DNA of 64,000 bases from Betaproteobacteria bacterium Ga0077540 (GTDB lineage Bacteria > Pseudomonadota > Gammaproteobacteria > Burkholderiales > Methylophilaceae), in assembly GCA_001464125.1 (NCBI GenBank), contig LNEP01000004.1, positions 174,540 through 238,539 on the forward strand, given 5' to 3'. This document shows positions 48,863 to 57,365 of this stretch, piece after piece. Made by a program: the position numbers and the translations under genes. Position 1 is the first letter of the stretch. Each line of letters opens with the position of its first letter. The notes under the pieces were generated by a model. That model saw only the letters and a program-made list of their open reading frames with translations. It did not search any database and was not told the origin of the DNA.

Positions 48863-49444
48863 ATGACTAACGCCAGCGCAACTAATTCCACCATTCAAGC
48901 ACTGACTCAGCATTTTTCTCAAGCTGGACGCATTGAGGCCATTTTTTTACGCTCTGCTCGTGAGCTCCCCTGCGTAGCCGTTGCATCTGCGACAGCCATT
49001 GCCGGCAAGGGGCTTGAGGGTGATCGCGCTACAAACACCAACTCACGCAACCCAATGGGTAGCAACCGTCAAGTCACGCTCATTCAAGCAGAGCATCTCC
49101 CAGTCATTAGCGCTTTATTGGGGCGAGAACTGCAACCTGCTTTGTTACGCCGAAACCTGGTGGTATCTGGCCTCAATTTAATCGCCACTAAATCTTTATT
49201 TAAAGCGCAAGCACTGCAAGTTTGCATCGGTGATGTCGTCTTGGAAATCACAGGCACTTGCGAACCCTGCAGCAAAATGGAACGCATATTGGGACACGGT
49301 GGATACAACGTCATGCGTGGTCATGGTGGCATGACCGCCCGCATTATTCGTGGGGGTCAAATCCGTTGTGGCGATGCAGTGATTTGTCAGCCAGTCGATA
49401 GCAGACAACTCGCGCACAGCAACCAACAGACAACGCTATTTTAA
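48863..49444 (+). CDS. MOSC domain protein
   Basis: 193 residues from the ATG at 48863; an upstream in-frame ATG at 48785 lies within the opposite small gene and is less likely. MOSC features: AGKGLEGDRATN, NRQVTLIQAEHL, ALLRRNLVVSGLNL, the Cys of ITGTCEPCSKME and HGGMTARIIRGG. MOSC proteins bind molybdenum cofactor or handle sulfur; YiiM-like members reduce N-hydroxylated bases. Substrate unknown here. Confidence 0.88.
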   Translation: MTNASATNSTIQALTQHFSQAGRIEAIFLRSARELPCVAVASATAIAGKGLEGDRATNTNSRNPMGSNRQVTLIQAEHLPVISALLGRELQPALLRRNLVVSGLNLIATKSLFKAQALQVCIGDVVLEITGTCEPCSKMERILGHGGYNVMRGHGGMTARIIRGGQIRCGDAVICQPVDSRQLAHSNQQTTLF

Positions 49445-49466
49445 TAGTTAACCAACGTGTTAACTG

Positions 49467-49655
49467 TTAATCCTCAAGGCGAGTGAGTGTTTGATTCATA
49501 ATAGCCTCTTGGTAAATATTGCGATGTTTGAGGCAGTCTGGGCTGGTTTTGTCCAAGCACTTCTCGCGCAATTTACAGTCGCAACTTTCGGCAAGAATTT
49601 GCTCAAGGATTTCTAGCGTAGTGCCTGAGTGTGTGGGTTGTTGATTGTTTGCCAT
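49467..49655 (-). CDS. Small Cys-rich conserved protein (62 residues)
   Basis: 62 residues, soluble. Four Cys in CDCKLREKCLDKTSPDC, a spacing that could hold a metal ion. A family is not recognised. The gene is isolated between the MOSC and DUF6279 genes and lies on the opposite strand to both. The regular Cys pattern makes a real gene more likely than chance. Confidence 0.6.
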   Translation of the reverse strand: MANNQQPTHSGTTLEILEQILAESCDCKLREKCLDKTSPDCLKHRNIYQEAIMNQTLTRLED

Positions 49656-49819
49656 GTTTCAAAGTCCATTCGTAATGCGCAAAGTGTAACGTTGTTGCGC
49701 CACTTCAACAACATGTTGTAGACACCTTATCGTTCAAATTGATTGCTTAATCATTGATTGCTAATTGGGATTGTTGCTACGACATCCAAACTATTTTGGC
49801 GTGGGTGAGTCGTATTGGC

Positions 49820-50731
49820 ATGTTATGGACAAGAATAGGGATCGTCGCGTTCTGTTGCCTGTTGGGTAGTTGTAGCCTAGTGAGCACCGTTTATCAAAAT
49901 GCACCAGAAATGATGCGTTGGTGGCTGGATGGTTATTTTGATTTCACCAAAGAACAAAAAACCGTATTAACGCCTGCACTACACCAAGTGCATGCATGGC
50001 ACCGTCAGCAACAATTGCCGCTACTCGTTACCCAATTAAAAACAATGCAGCAAGCGGTGACGCAAGACAGCATGACACCTGCACAGGCATGCCAAACGGT
50101 TGATGCAATTAAAGCGCAGTTATATCAGTTGCAATCTGCGTTTATCCCCACGATTATTGAGATTGCCCCTAGCTTGAGTGATACGCAGTTGGATTATTTG
50201 CATAGCAAACTAGACAAGCGCGCACAGAAATGGAAATCGGAGTGGTGGCAGGAAAGCAAGGAAGCGCAGATAGAAGCCAGACTTGAAAGATTTGTAGATT
50301 ATGCAGAAAAGGTCTATGGCAAACTAAGCCGCCAGCAGATTATCTTGATTGAACAACAGCTTACTCAACATCCCACGCATCCGGAACTAATGTATGCGGA
50401 AATTTTAAGGCGCAATCAAGATGTGGAGACTATTTTAAGGGCGTTACGTGATCCATCATTCAACAAAGCACAACAACAAACATTGATTGAGAATGGCTTT
50501 GCGCGACTGCAACATAGCCCCAATGAGGCTTTCCAAAAGTATGTCACGCAGGCAACGCTAGACTCTTGCGAGACTATATCCATGTTGCACGCAAGCACCA
50601 CTGAACTGCAAAAAAAGCATGCGGTTGATTGGTTTGAAAGATATATTCAGCAATTTTCAGCTTTGTCCAAAAGTGCCAAACAAACTAGCGCATCAAGCAT
50701 CACCTCATCGTATTTAACTCAATCTAAATGA
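49820..50731 (+). CDS. DUF6279 family lipoprotein
   Basis: 303 residues from the ATG at 49820, which gives a proper lipoprotein signal (lipobox LLGSC); the open frame extends to 49754. The body is all-helical: the WWLDGYFDFTKEQKTVLTPAL segment near the start and SEWWQESKEAQIEARLERFVDYAEKVYG in the middle are typical of DUF6279. Function unknown; likely attached to the periplasmic face of a membrane. It is followed by the metal efflux operon but separated by 80 bp. Confidence 0.85.
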   Translation: MLWTRIGIVAFCCLLGSCSLVSTVYQNAPEMMRWWLDGYFDFTKEQKTVLTPALHQVHAWHRQQQLPLLVTQLKTMQQAVTQDSMTPAQACQTVDAIKAQLYQLQSAFIPTIIEIAPSLSDTQLDYLHSKLDKRAQKWKSEWWQESKEAQIEARLERFVDYAEKVYGKLSRQQIILIEQQLTQHPTHPELMYAEILRRNQDVETILRALRDPSFNKAQQQTLIENGFARLQHSPNEAFQKYVTQATLDSCETISMLHASTTELQKKHAVDWFERYIQQFSALSKSAKQTSASSITSSYLTQSK

Positions 50732-50811
50732 GACTGATATTCATTTATTAACTGTTTGATTTATAAACACAAATTGTCAAACCAAGAAATAAGCAGTACA
50801 ATCCATTTAGT

Positions 50812-51198
50812 ATGATAAATATTAAATCAATAGGCATGTGGTTGGTGATAGGCTGGTTTGCAGTGTTGCAAGCCTTTAGCCCTTTGCTGCACGCGCATAT
50901 TGAATCTGATAATAGCCAGACACCGCAGGGCATTCACATGCATGGGTTCAATACCGATGCCCATCAAGACCATTTTCAGCATCAAACCATTTCGCATAGT
51001 GAAGCACATGTCATCACCGTAGACCAAGGGACATTGAAAGAAGATTTCAAGTTTGTCCCGCCCATATTGGCTATGTTGGTTGCAGTGGTTTTCTCATTCA
51101 CTTTAACGCGCACTTATGCACGCATTGATAACGTTGAGCGTGCCGTTCCACAACCCTACCGACACAATACGCATCCACGCGCACCACCTCACGCCTAA
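50812..51198 (+). CDS. His-rich membrane-associated protein upstream of an RND operon
   Basis: 128 residues. N-terminal helix or signal (about 8-27, MWLVIGWFAVLQAFSPLLHA), then a His-rich periplasmic segment (GIHMHGFNTDAHQDHFQHQ and SHSEAHV), a second membrane helix (about 86-104, ILAMLVAVVFSFTLTRTYA) and a basic, Pro/His-containing tail. The layout resembles CzcI-like small proteins placed before metal efflux genes, but sequence similarity is not clear. It probably binds divalent metal or copper in the periplasm. The stop codon lies inside a large stem-loop that reaches the RBS of the next gene. Confidence 0.7.
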   Translation: MINIKSIGMWLVIGWFAVLQAFSPLLHAHIESDNSQTPQGIHMHGFNTDAHQDHFQHQTISHSEAHVITVDQGTLKEDFKFVPPILAMLVAVVFSFTLTRTYARIDNVERAVPQPYRHNTHPRAPPHA

Positions 51199-51246
51199 TA
51201 CGCAATGAACTTGCGGTATTCGCCGCAAGTAGAACAACGTATTAGG
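51194..51246 (+). promoter_or_regulatory. Nested stem-loop overlapping the stop codon and the next RBS
   Basis: Outer stem CCTAATACG (51194-51202) pairs perfectly with CGTATTAGG (51238-51246); inner stem ACTTGCGG (51209-51216) pairs perfectly with CCGCAAGT (51223-51230) with a 6-nt loop. The TAA of the upstream His-rich gene (51196-51198) is within the outer 5' arm, and the AGG of the AGGAG Shine-Dalgarno (51244-51248) of the TolC-like gene is in the outer 3' arm. Translation of the upstream gene would open the outer stem and free the RBS. Confidence 0.7.
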
Positions 51247-51254
51247 AGTGTTAC

Positions 51255-52508
51255 ATGAATAGTTATATTCAATCCTGTTACCTCATCATCGCATCCATGC
51301 TCTTTTGCACTTCTGCTGTTGCAGAGACGCTCAGCGCAGAGGCGCATGTGGATGAGTTAACAGTCAATTCAGCGCTTAAATTGCAAGATGTGTTAGAAAA
51401 AACATTTGCCCGCAACCCCAACCAAGCGGCGCTTAATGCTAGAGCAGCTATCGTCAACTCAAAAAATATCATGGCCAGCGCAGCCTTACCGCAGGCGCCT
51501 GCTATGGTGGTCGGCCATCAAAACGATAGCTTTGCTAGCAATCGCGGTGAGCGCGAATGGCAAGCCGATTTAGAACTACCGATATGGCTACCCAACCAGC
51601 GCAACAATCGCTACAAAGTGGCCGATGCGACATTAGCCAACGCCGATGCCAGTCGACAAAGCTTGAAGTTATCGGTGGCTGGGATGCTGCGCGAGGCATT
51701 ATGGGAAGTGGCCTACAATGAAAATAGTGTGTTATTAGCGGCCAACCAAGTCACCTTAGCGCAACACGTGCAGCAAGATATTCAGAAACGATTTGAAGCT
51801 GGCGAGTTGGCAAAGTCTGATGTGTATTTGGCGCAGCAAGAAGTGTTAAAAGTTAAAAAAGAAAAACTACGTGCCAATGCCGAATTGATGCATGCGCGCT
51901 ATCGCTACCAATTGCTGACGGGTTTGCAAGAAATCCCTGCGGTATTTGAGGAACAACAAGCACCTATAACTGACTATGCACAATCGCCGATTTGGTTAGA
52001 GGCTGTTTCTAAAGTGAATCTGGCAGAAACCGAGCTACGTTTGGCCGAGGTTGAAAGCCGCGAAAACCCGCAAGTATTGCTCAATATGCGCAGGATTCAG
52101 GGTGGATTCGACTTTACGCACAATGACAGCATGGGCATCAAGATTCGCATTCCCTTTGGTAGCGATGTTCGCACCGCACCCATTAAAGCCGCCGCAGCCT
52201 CTGAAGTGGGCAACGCCATGACCAATCAAGAAACTATTCGCATGCGACTCGAACAAGCCATGCACGAAGCCGAACATAATCTTGAAGTGAGCCGAGCTGA
52301 GTTAACCCTAGCTCAACAGCAACATACCTTAGCCAAACAAAGTCTAGCGCTGACGCAAAAAGCGTTTACGCTGGGCGAGGCCGATGTAGTGCATCTTCTG
52401 CGCGTGCAAGCGCAAGCCTTTGAGAGCGAGCGAGCGTATTCAAGCCGTCAAATCCAAATGAAATGGGACATTGCCCGTTACAACCAAGCCGTTGGAGTAT
52501 TACCATGA
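51255..52508 (+). CDS. TolC-family outer-membrane component of metal efflux (CzcC/CusC type)
   Basis: 417 residues. Signal peptide (about 1-24, ...SAVA), then two repeats of long helices with beta strands: LKLQDVLEKTFARNPNQAALNARA at the start, YNENSVLLAANQVTLAQHVQQ in the middle, and LAKQSLALTQKAFTLGEADVVHLLRVQAQ near the end. It forms the outer-membrane duct of an RND efflux pump. AGGAG lies 6 nt before the ATG. It overlaps the adaptor gene by 4 nt (ATGA). Confidence 0.9.
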   Translation: MNSYIQSCYLIIASMLFCTSAVAETLSAEAHVDELTVNSALKLQDVLEKTFARNPNQAALNARAAIVNSKNIMASAALPQAPAMVVGHQNDSFASNRGEREWQADLELPIWLPNQRNNRYKVADATLANADASRQSLKLSVAGMLREALWEVAYNENSVLLAANQVTLAQHVQQDIQKRFEAGELAKSDVYLAQQEVLKVKKEKLRANAELMHARYRYQLLTGLQEIPAVFEEQQAPITDYAQSPIWLEAVSKVNLAETELRLAEVESRENPQVLLNMRRIQGGFDFTHNDSMGIKIRIPFGSDVRTAPIKAAAASEVGNAMTNQETIRMRLEQAMHEAEHNLEVSRAELTLAQQQHTLAKQSLALTQKAFTLGEADVVHLLRVQAQAFESERAYSSRQIQMKWDIARYNQAVGVLP

Positions 52509-53593
52509 AAACAACAATCATCGCATTTTGTGCGCTCTTCTTATTCCCAATTCCAAGCTTTGCGGCAGAGGTGCTGATGTCTGCCAGCCAGCAAAAAAGT
52601 CTGGGCATTACCGTCTCTAATATTGGTAAAAATAATGTCATCCACAGCCGCCTTTTTCCTGCTGAAATTGCCGTCCCGGTGGGGCAAGAACGCGTGGTCA
52701 GCGCAGCGCAATCGGGGTTGATTGATCAATTGTTTGTCGCAGCCGGTCAGGAAGTTAAACAAGGGCAAGCCGTGGCGCATTTGATTAGCCCAGATTTAGT
52801 CAACTTGCAAAAGGATTATCTGCAAGCCATGACCCAGAAAAAGTTACTGGCTAAAAGTGTGGCACGTGACCAAGCACTATTTAAAGAGGGCATTATTGCC
52901 GAAAGACGCCTACTGGAAACAGAAAGTGCTTATGAAGAGATTGCCGCATCTGTAACACAACGTCGTCAAGCTTTACGTTTGGCGGGGATGGGCGATGCTG
53001 CCATCAACCGACTCAACACTGCCAGCAATATGCACAGTGGCATATCATTGGTGGCGCCCATCAGTGGGCAAATATTGGAGCAGATGGTGACCACTGGCCA
53101 GCGCGTAGATGTGGGGATGCCCCTGTATAGGATTGCCAAGTTAAAGCCGCTTTGGTTGGAAATTCATGCCCCGTTAGAAGGCCTACCTCTAGTCAAGTTA
53201 GGCATGCCAGTGAGCATCCCCAAACTTGAAGCCACGGGTAAGCTCATTGCAATTGTACGGAGCGTAAATAAAGCAGACCAAACCCTGCATTTGCGAGCAG
53301 AAATCACAGAAGGTGCAGAAAAACTCTCTCCAGGCCAATTTGTAGAAGCGCAAATCAATGCGGATGCAACGGCTGCTAAATTGAGCGTGCCTAAATCGGC
53401 GTTAGTGCGTCAAGGGGCAGAAACCTTTGTATTTGTCAAAAGCGCCAAAGGGTTTAAAGCGATCAAGATTAACATCCTTGCCGAACAAGGCGATGAGGCG
53501 ATGGTGGATGGCAAGTTCAAAGGTGATGAGAAAGTCGCAATTACAGGCGTTTCAGCTATCAAAGGCGCTTGGTTGGGTATAGGGGCAGAATAA
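52505..53593 (+). CDS. Periplasmic adaptor of RND metal efflux (CzcB/CusB type)
   Basis: 362 residues from the ATG at 52505 (signal peptide ...FLFPIPSFA). Lipoyl-type halves (GLIDQLFVAAGQEVKQGQAVAHLISPDLV and the MVTTGQRVDVGMPLYRIAKLKPLWLEI segment, each seen in part), an alpha-hairpin between them, and a C-terminal beta-barrel with SVPKSALVRQGAETFVFV. It lacks an N-terminal His-rich extension, unlike some CzcB. It joins the inner-membrane pump to the outer-membrane duct. The stop TAA and the pump ATG share one base. Confidence 0.9.
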   Translation: MKTTIIAFCALFLFPIPSFAAEVLMSASQQKSLGITVSNIGKNNVIHSRLFPAEIAVPVGQERVVSAAQSGLIDQLFVAAGQEVKQGQAVAHLISPDLVNLQKDYLQAMTQKKLLAKSVARDQALFKEGIIAERRLLETESAYEEIAASVTQRRQALRLAGMGDAAINRLNTASNMHSGISLVAPISGQILEQMVTTGQRVDVGMPLYRIAKLKPLWLEIHAPLEGLPLVKLGMPVSIPKLEATGKLIAIVRSVNKADQTLHLRAEITEGAEKLSPGQFVEAQINADATAAKLSVPKSALVRQGAETFVFVKSAKGFKAIKINILAEQGDEAMVDGKFKGDEKVAITGVSAIKGAWLGIGAE

Positions 53594-56500
53594 TGACCAA
53601 ACTCATTCAATTTGCGCTTACGCAGCGATTGCTCATGCTCATCCTCACCATCGGTCTCGCTGTTGCGGGTGGGCTAGCTTATCAGGGCTTACCGATAGAC
53701 GCTTTCCCGGATGTTTCCTCCACCCAAGTGAAGGTCATTGTAAAAGCGCCAGGCATGACGCCCGAGGAGGTGGAGTTACGTATCACCGCACCCATTGAAG
53801 TTGAAATGCTAGGCATTCCCAACCAAACTGGCTTACGTTCGGTGGCCAAATATGCGCTCACCGATATAACTGTAGACTTTAAAGACGGCATGGACATCTA
53901 CTGGGCACGCCAACAAGTGGCGGAGCGATTGGCGGGGGTATGGTCGAACTTACCCCCTGATATTTCCGGTGGTATGGCACCCATGACCACACCGCTGGGT
54001 GAGATGTTTATGTTTACAGTGGAGAGCGATACTCTAAGCTTGGCGGAGAGACGGAGCCTACTGGATTGGGTGATTCGTCCACAATTAAGAACCGTGCCCG
54101 GCGTGGCGGACGTAAATGCGTTGGGTGGTTTGGTGCGCACGTTTGAAATCATTCCCGATAACTCGCGCATGTATGCCAGAGGCGTGGCCATGGATGCATT
54201 GATGCAGGCCATTGAAAACAATAATCGCAATGGCGGTGCGGGTAGACTCAACGATGGTGAAGAATCTTTGTTGGTGCGTGCTGAAGGCGCCTTTAAATCC
54301 ATTGAGGATGTGAGCAACACGGTGGTGCGTAGCGAGCAAGGCATGCCTGTGAAAATTGCCGACGTGGCAACCGTGCGTATTGGTAGCCTCACCCGTTATG
54401 GCGCCGTTACCAGCAATGGCAAAGGCGAGGTGGTCGAAGGCTTGGTACTTGGCTTGCGGGGCGCCAATGCACAACAAGTGGTGGATGGCGTCAAAGCCAA
54501 ACTGGCGGAGATTGCTCCCACACTCCCCAAAGGGGTGACCACCCATGTGTTCTATGACAGGGGCAGTTTAGTGGAACGCGCAGTGCACACTGTTACCAAA
54601 GCACTGTTAGAGGCGGTGGTACTGGTGCTTATTTTGCTGGTGCTGTTTTTAGGTAATTTTAGAGCAGCGCTGACCATTGCCTTTGCTCTACCCTTGGCCG
54701 CATTGTTTACCTTTTTAATGATGCGCGAGTTTGGCATGTCGGCCAATTTGATGAGCTTGGGTGGCCTTTCCATCGCCATTGGCATGCTGGTCGATGCCGC
54801 AGTGGTGGTGGTGGAAAATATTGTATCTCATTTGGCAGAAACCAAACATGCTGGAAAATTGCCACGTATGCATTTGATTTATCGTGCGGTACGCGAAGTC
54901 AGCGTGCCGGTTACCGCAGGTGTGCTCATCATTATTACTGTATTTTTACCCCTACTCACCCTGCAAGGTTTGGAAGGCAAACTCTTCACACCGGTGGCCT
55001 TGACTATAATGTTTGCGTTGGCTGGCTCACTCATCTTGTCGCTAACCGTGATTCCGGTGCTGGCCTCATTTTTGCTCAAAAAAGTGAGCCATGACGAACC
55101 TTACGTAGTGAGAAAAGCCTTAGCGTTATACGAGCCCATCCTTAAATGGTCACTGGCACATGCCAAGTGGATAGTGATTGGCGCTTTTGTATTGCTCGCG
55201 CTTACTGGCGTGGTGTACACACAACTGGGCAAAACCTTTATGCCCGTGATGGATGAAGGTGACATTATTATCGGGGTTGAAAAACTGCCCTCAATCAATT
55301 TGCAGCAAAGCGTGCTGACCGATTTGAACGTGCAACGCGCGTTGTTGAGCCAAGTGCCTGAAGTCAAAGGCATCTTTTCACGAGTGGGTTCTGACGAACT
55401 GGGCTTAGACCCCATGGGGCTGAACCAAACGGATAATTTTCTGGTACTCAAGCCCAAAGAAGAATGGCGTATGCAAAGCAAAGAAGCGCTGATTGAAGAA
55501 TTGCGCAAGGTGATGGCGGAATTACCCGGTTTGGAATACAGCTTTACGCAACCGATTGATATGCGCGTGAATGAAATGATTTTGGGAGTGCGAGGCGATT
55601 TAGCCATTAAAATTTTTGGTACAGATTTAAACGTGCTCAACAACAAAGCACAGCAGATTGTGCAGGTGTTGGAATCCATAAATGGCAGCCAAGATGTGTA
55701 TACCCCCCAAAACAGTGGCGTGCAATATTTGCAAATCAAGGTCGACCGAATTGCGGCCGGCAGACTTGGCTTTAGCATCATGGAGATAGAAACCATCTTA
55801 CGCGCACAGCTTGAAGGCAACCCGCTGGGCATAGTGCAAGAAGCGCAAAAACGCACACCAGTGGTGATACGGGGCAGTGAGGCGTTGCGCGTATCTCCGG
55901 TAGATTTTGGCAATCTTATGCTTACGCTGCCTAATGGCACTAATGTACCATTATCCGCCGTGGCGCGGATTGAGCGTGAAGAAGGCCCGGTAAAAATTGA
56001 CCGCGAGCGTGGCGCACGCATGGTGGTGGTGACCGCCAACGTCAAAGGTCGTGATTTAGTCAGCTTTGTAGAAGAAGCCAAGTCGCGCGTGCTGGCCGAG
56101 GTGAAGTTGGACGAAGGCTATTCGATTAAATGGGGCGGACAATTCGAGAACCAGCAACGCGCGGCTTCAAGATTGGCGATTGTGGTACCTGTCGCCATCG
56201 GTCTGATTTTCCTTATCTTATTCGCTACATTTGGCTCCGTTAAACAAGCTGCGCTGATTTTATCCAACATCCCGTTTGCCATGATAGGCGGCGTATTTGC
56301 GCTCTGGATTTCTGGTGAGTACCTCTCCGTCCCCGCCTCTGTAGGCTTTATTGCGTTGCTAGGGATTGCGGTGCTTAATGGGGTCGTGATGGTCAGTTAC
56401 TTTAATCAACTTGAAGCACAAGGAATGGAGACACTGCAAATTGTATTAGAAGGGGCTAAGCGTCGGCTTAGACCTGTGCTCATGACCGCTAGTATCGCAG

Positions 56501-56661
56501 CGTTTGGCTTGGTGCCCCTATTGTTTGCCACCGGCCCGGGCTCTGAAATCCAGCGGCCCCTTGCCATTGTGGTCATTGGTGGCTTGGTCACCTCCACCCT
56601 GTTGACGTTGGTGCTACTACCCATCTTTTATCGCAGATTTTTTAATAGGAGCACAGCATGA
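53593..56661 (+). CDS. Heavy-metal RND efflux pump (CzcA/CusA family)
   Basis: 1022 residues, 12 membrane helices in the usual RND plan. N-terminal QRLLMLILTIGLAVAGG and PIDAFPDVSSTQVKV; helix 4 signature SIAIGMLVDAAVVVVEN, which has the A-I-G-x3-D-A-A-x3-V-E-N form associated with copper/silver pumps (CusA type) rather than the DFG form of CzcA. In the periplasmic cleft RVNEMILGVRGDLAIK is closer to Czc-type pumps, so specificity stays open. It exports metal using proton flow. The gene overlaps the adaptor by 1 nt and the DUF3240 gene by 4 nt. Confidence 0.92.
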   Translation: MTKLIQFALTQRLLMLILTIGLAVAGGLAYQGLPIDAFPDVSSTQVKVIVKAPGMTPEEVELRITAPIEVEMLGIPNQTGLRSVAKYALTDITVDFKDGMDIYWARQQVAERLAGVWSNLPPDISGGMAPMTTPLGEMFMFTVESDTLSLAERRSLLDWVIRPQLRTVPGVADVNALGGLVRTFEIIPDNSRMYARGVAMDALMQAIENNNRNGGAGRLNDGEESLLVRAEGAFKSIEDVSNTVVRSEQGMPVKIADVATVRIGSLTRYGAVTSNGKGEVVEGLVLGLRGANAQQVVDGVKAKLAEIAPTLPKGVTTHVFYDRGSLVERAVHTVTKALLEAVVLVLILLVLFLGNFRAALTIAFALPLAALFTFLMMREFGMSANLMSLGGLSIAIGMLVDAAVVVVENIVSHLAETKHAGKLPRMHLIYRAVREVSVPVTAGVLIIITVFLPLLTLQGLEGKLFTPVALTIMFALAGSLILSLTVIPVLASFLLKKVSHDEPYVVRKALALYEPILKWSLAHAKWIVIGAFVLLALTGVVYTQLGKTFMPVMDEGDIIIGVEKLPSINLQQSVLTDLNVQRALLSQVPEVKGIFSRVGSDELGLDPMGLNQTDNFLVLKPKEEWRMQSKEALIEELRKVMAELPGLEYSFTQPIDMRVNEMILGVRGDLAIKIFGTDLNVLNNKAQQIVQVLESINGSQDVYTPQNSGVQYLQIKVDRIAAGRLGFSIMEIETILRAQLEGNPLGIVQEAQKRTPVVIRGSEALRVSPVDFGNLMLTLPNGTNVPLSAVARIEREEGPVKIDRERGARMVVVTANVKGRDLVSFVEEAKSRVLAEVKLDEGYSIKWGGQFENQQRAASRLAIVVPVAIGLIFLILFATFGSVKQAALILSNIPFAMIGGVFALWISGEYLSVPASVGFIALLGIAVLNGVVMVSYFNQLEAQGMETLQIVLEGAKRRLRPVLMTASIAAFGLVPLLFATGPGSEIQRPLAIVVIGGLVTSTLLTLVLLPIFYRRFFNRSTA

Positions 56662-56957
56662 ACCAAGGCGTATTAATGATGATTACCTCGCCAAACATAG
56701 AGGAACTGGTGATTGATTTGCTACTAGAACAACAGGATATATCTGGCTTTACCAGCCATCTTGTCAACGCGCATGGTACAGGCACACATCAATTAAGCAT
56801 GTTAGAACAAGTTTCGGGCAGACAGCAAAAAGTGCAATTTATGGTGTATGGCACCCAAAGCGCATTACAAATGCTGATTGGGTTGCTTAAAACCACTTTC
56901 GAAAATTCAGGTACGCGCTATATCTTGCTACCCGCTACAGAATCAGGGGTGATTTAA
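56658..56957 (+). CDS. DUF3240 (P-II-like) protein of metal efflux operon
   Basis: 99 residues. PII-like alpha/beta fold suggested by MMITSPNIEELVIDLLLEQ, SMLEQVSGRQQKVQFMVYG and RYILLPATESGVI, matching DUF3240, a family found at the end of HME-RND operons in beta/gammaproteobacteria. It may sense or bind metal or a nucleotide and adjust pump activity; this is inference. The ATG overlaps the pump stop (ATGA). A terminator follows. Confidence 0.82.
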   Translation: MNQGVLMMITSPNIEELVIDLLLEQQDISGFTSHLVNAHGTGTHQLSMLEQVSGRQQKVQFMVYGTQSALQMLIGLLKTTFENSGTRYILLPATESGVI

Positions 56958-56987
56958 TCACAACTCAGGATATTTATTGCAAAAGAT

Positions 56988-57015
56988 AAAGGGCTACGTT
57001 TTCACGTAACCCTTT
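56988..57015 (+). terminator. Terminator of the metal efflux operon
   Basis: An AAAGGG(c)TACGT stem with loop TTTC pairs with ACGTA(a)CCCTTT, with one internal mismatch, followed by TTTT. It lies 30 nt after the DUF3240 gene. Confidence 0.75.
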
Positions 57016-57023
57016 TATGTATT

Positions 57024-57071
57024 TGGTAGGGTGTGCGGGGATCGAACCCACGACAAACGGATTAAAAGTCC
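57024..57071 (-). pseudogene. 3' fragment of tRNA-Lys(TTT), likely attachment site
   Basis: On the minus strand the fragment reads GGACTTTTAATCC (anticodon stem-loop, anticodon TTT at about 57063-57065), then variable loop and T-arm (GTGGGTTCGATCCCCGC), acceptor 3' strand and CCA. Matching sequence stops at the 5' side of the anticodon stem: no D-arm or 5' acceptor strand follows, and no partner for the acceptor strand is found nearby. It is thus half a tRNA, the typical footprint left on one side when an element integrates in a tRNA gene at the anticodon loop. The element would extend to the right, with the intact tRNA beyond the window. Confidence 0.8.
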
Positions 57072-57365
57072 ATATCTGAAACCCAGCATTTAATTGGCTT
57101 ACAAGGCCATTTCAGTTCCTCAAAATCTCGCTCTTAAAGCAAATTACCCCCAGTAAACACGCGTCTCTTTCTATTTTTGCGGAACAAAAAAATTCCAAAA
57201 TTCAATTAAGTCTAGTTTTGTGAAGTGGGAAATTATTTATATTTAATCAACTTGTTAGAAGGATTATTGAAAAGCAGCCATTGGTAAAAAATAGAATTGA
57301 CTCTATTGACAGGGTCAAATCGACCCATTGCAGTCCTTCGATCCAACCTACAGCGGACAACCAAC
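57072..57365. other. AT-rich interval with no gene seen, start of the presumed element
   Basis: About 290 bases between the tRNA fragment and the TolC remnant hold no credible gene on either strand. A short inverted repeat GGGTC-aaatc-GACCC lies near 57315-57330. No integrase remnant is recognisable here. Confidence 0.5.

Noticed and set aside
54085..54546. Long minus-strand frame inside the RND pump gene (and similar frames at 55101-56081 and 36698-37261)
   Set aside because: Antisense to strongly conserved coding sequence; compositional shadows of the real genes.
57024..57071. Functional tRNA-Lys gene
   Set aside because: The D-arm, the 5' acceptor strand and half of the anticodon stem are missing, so no cloverleaf can form.
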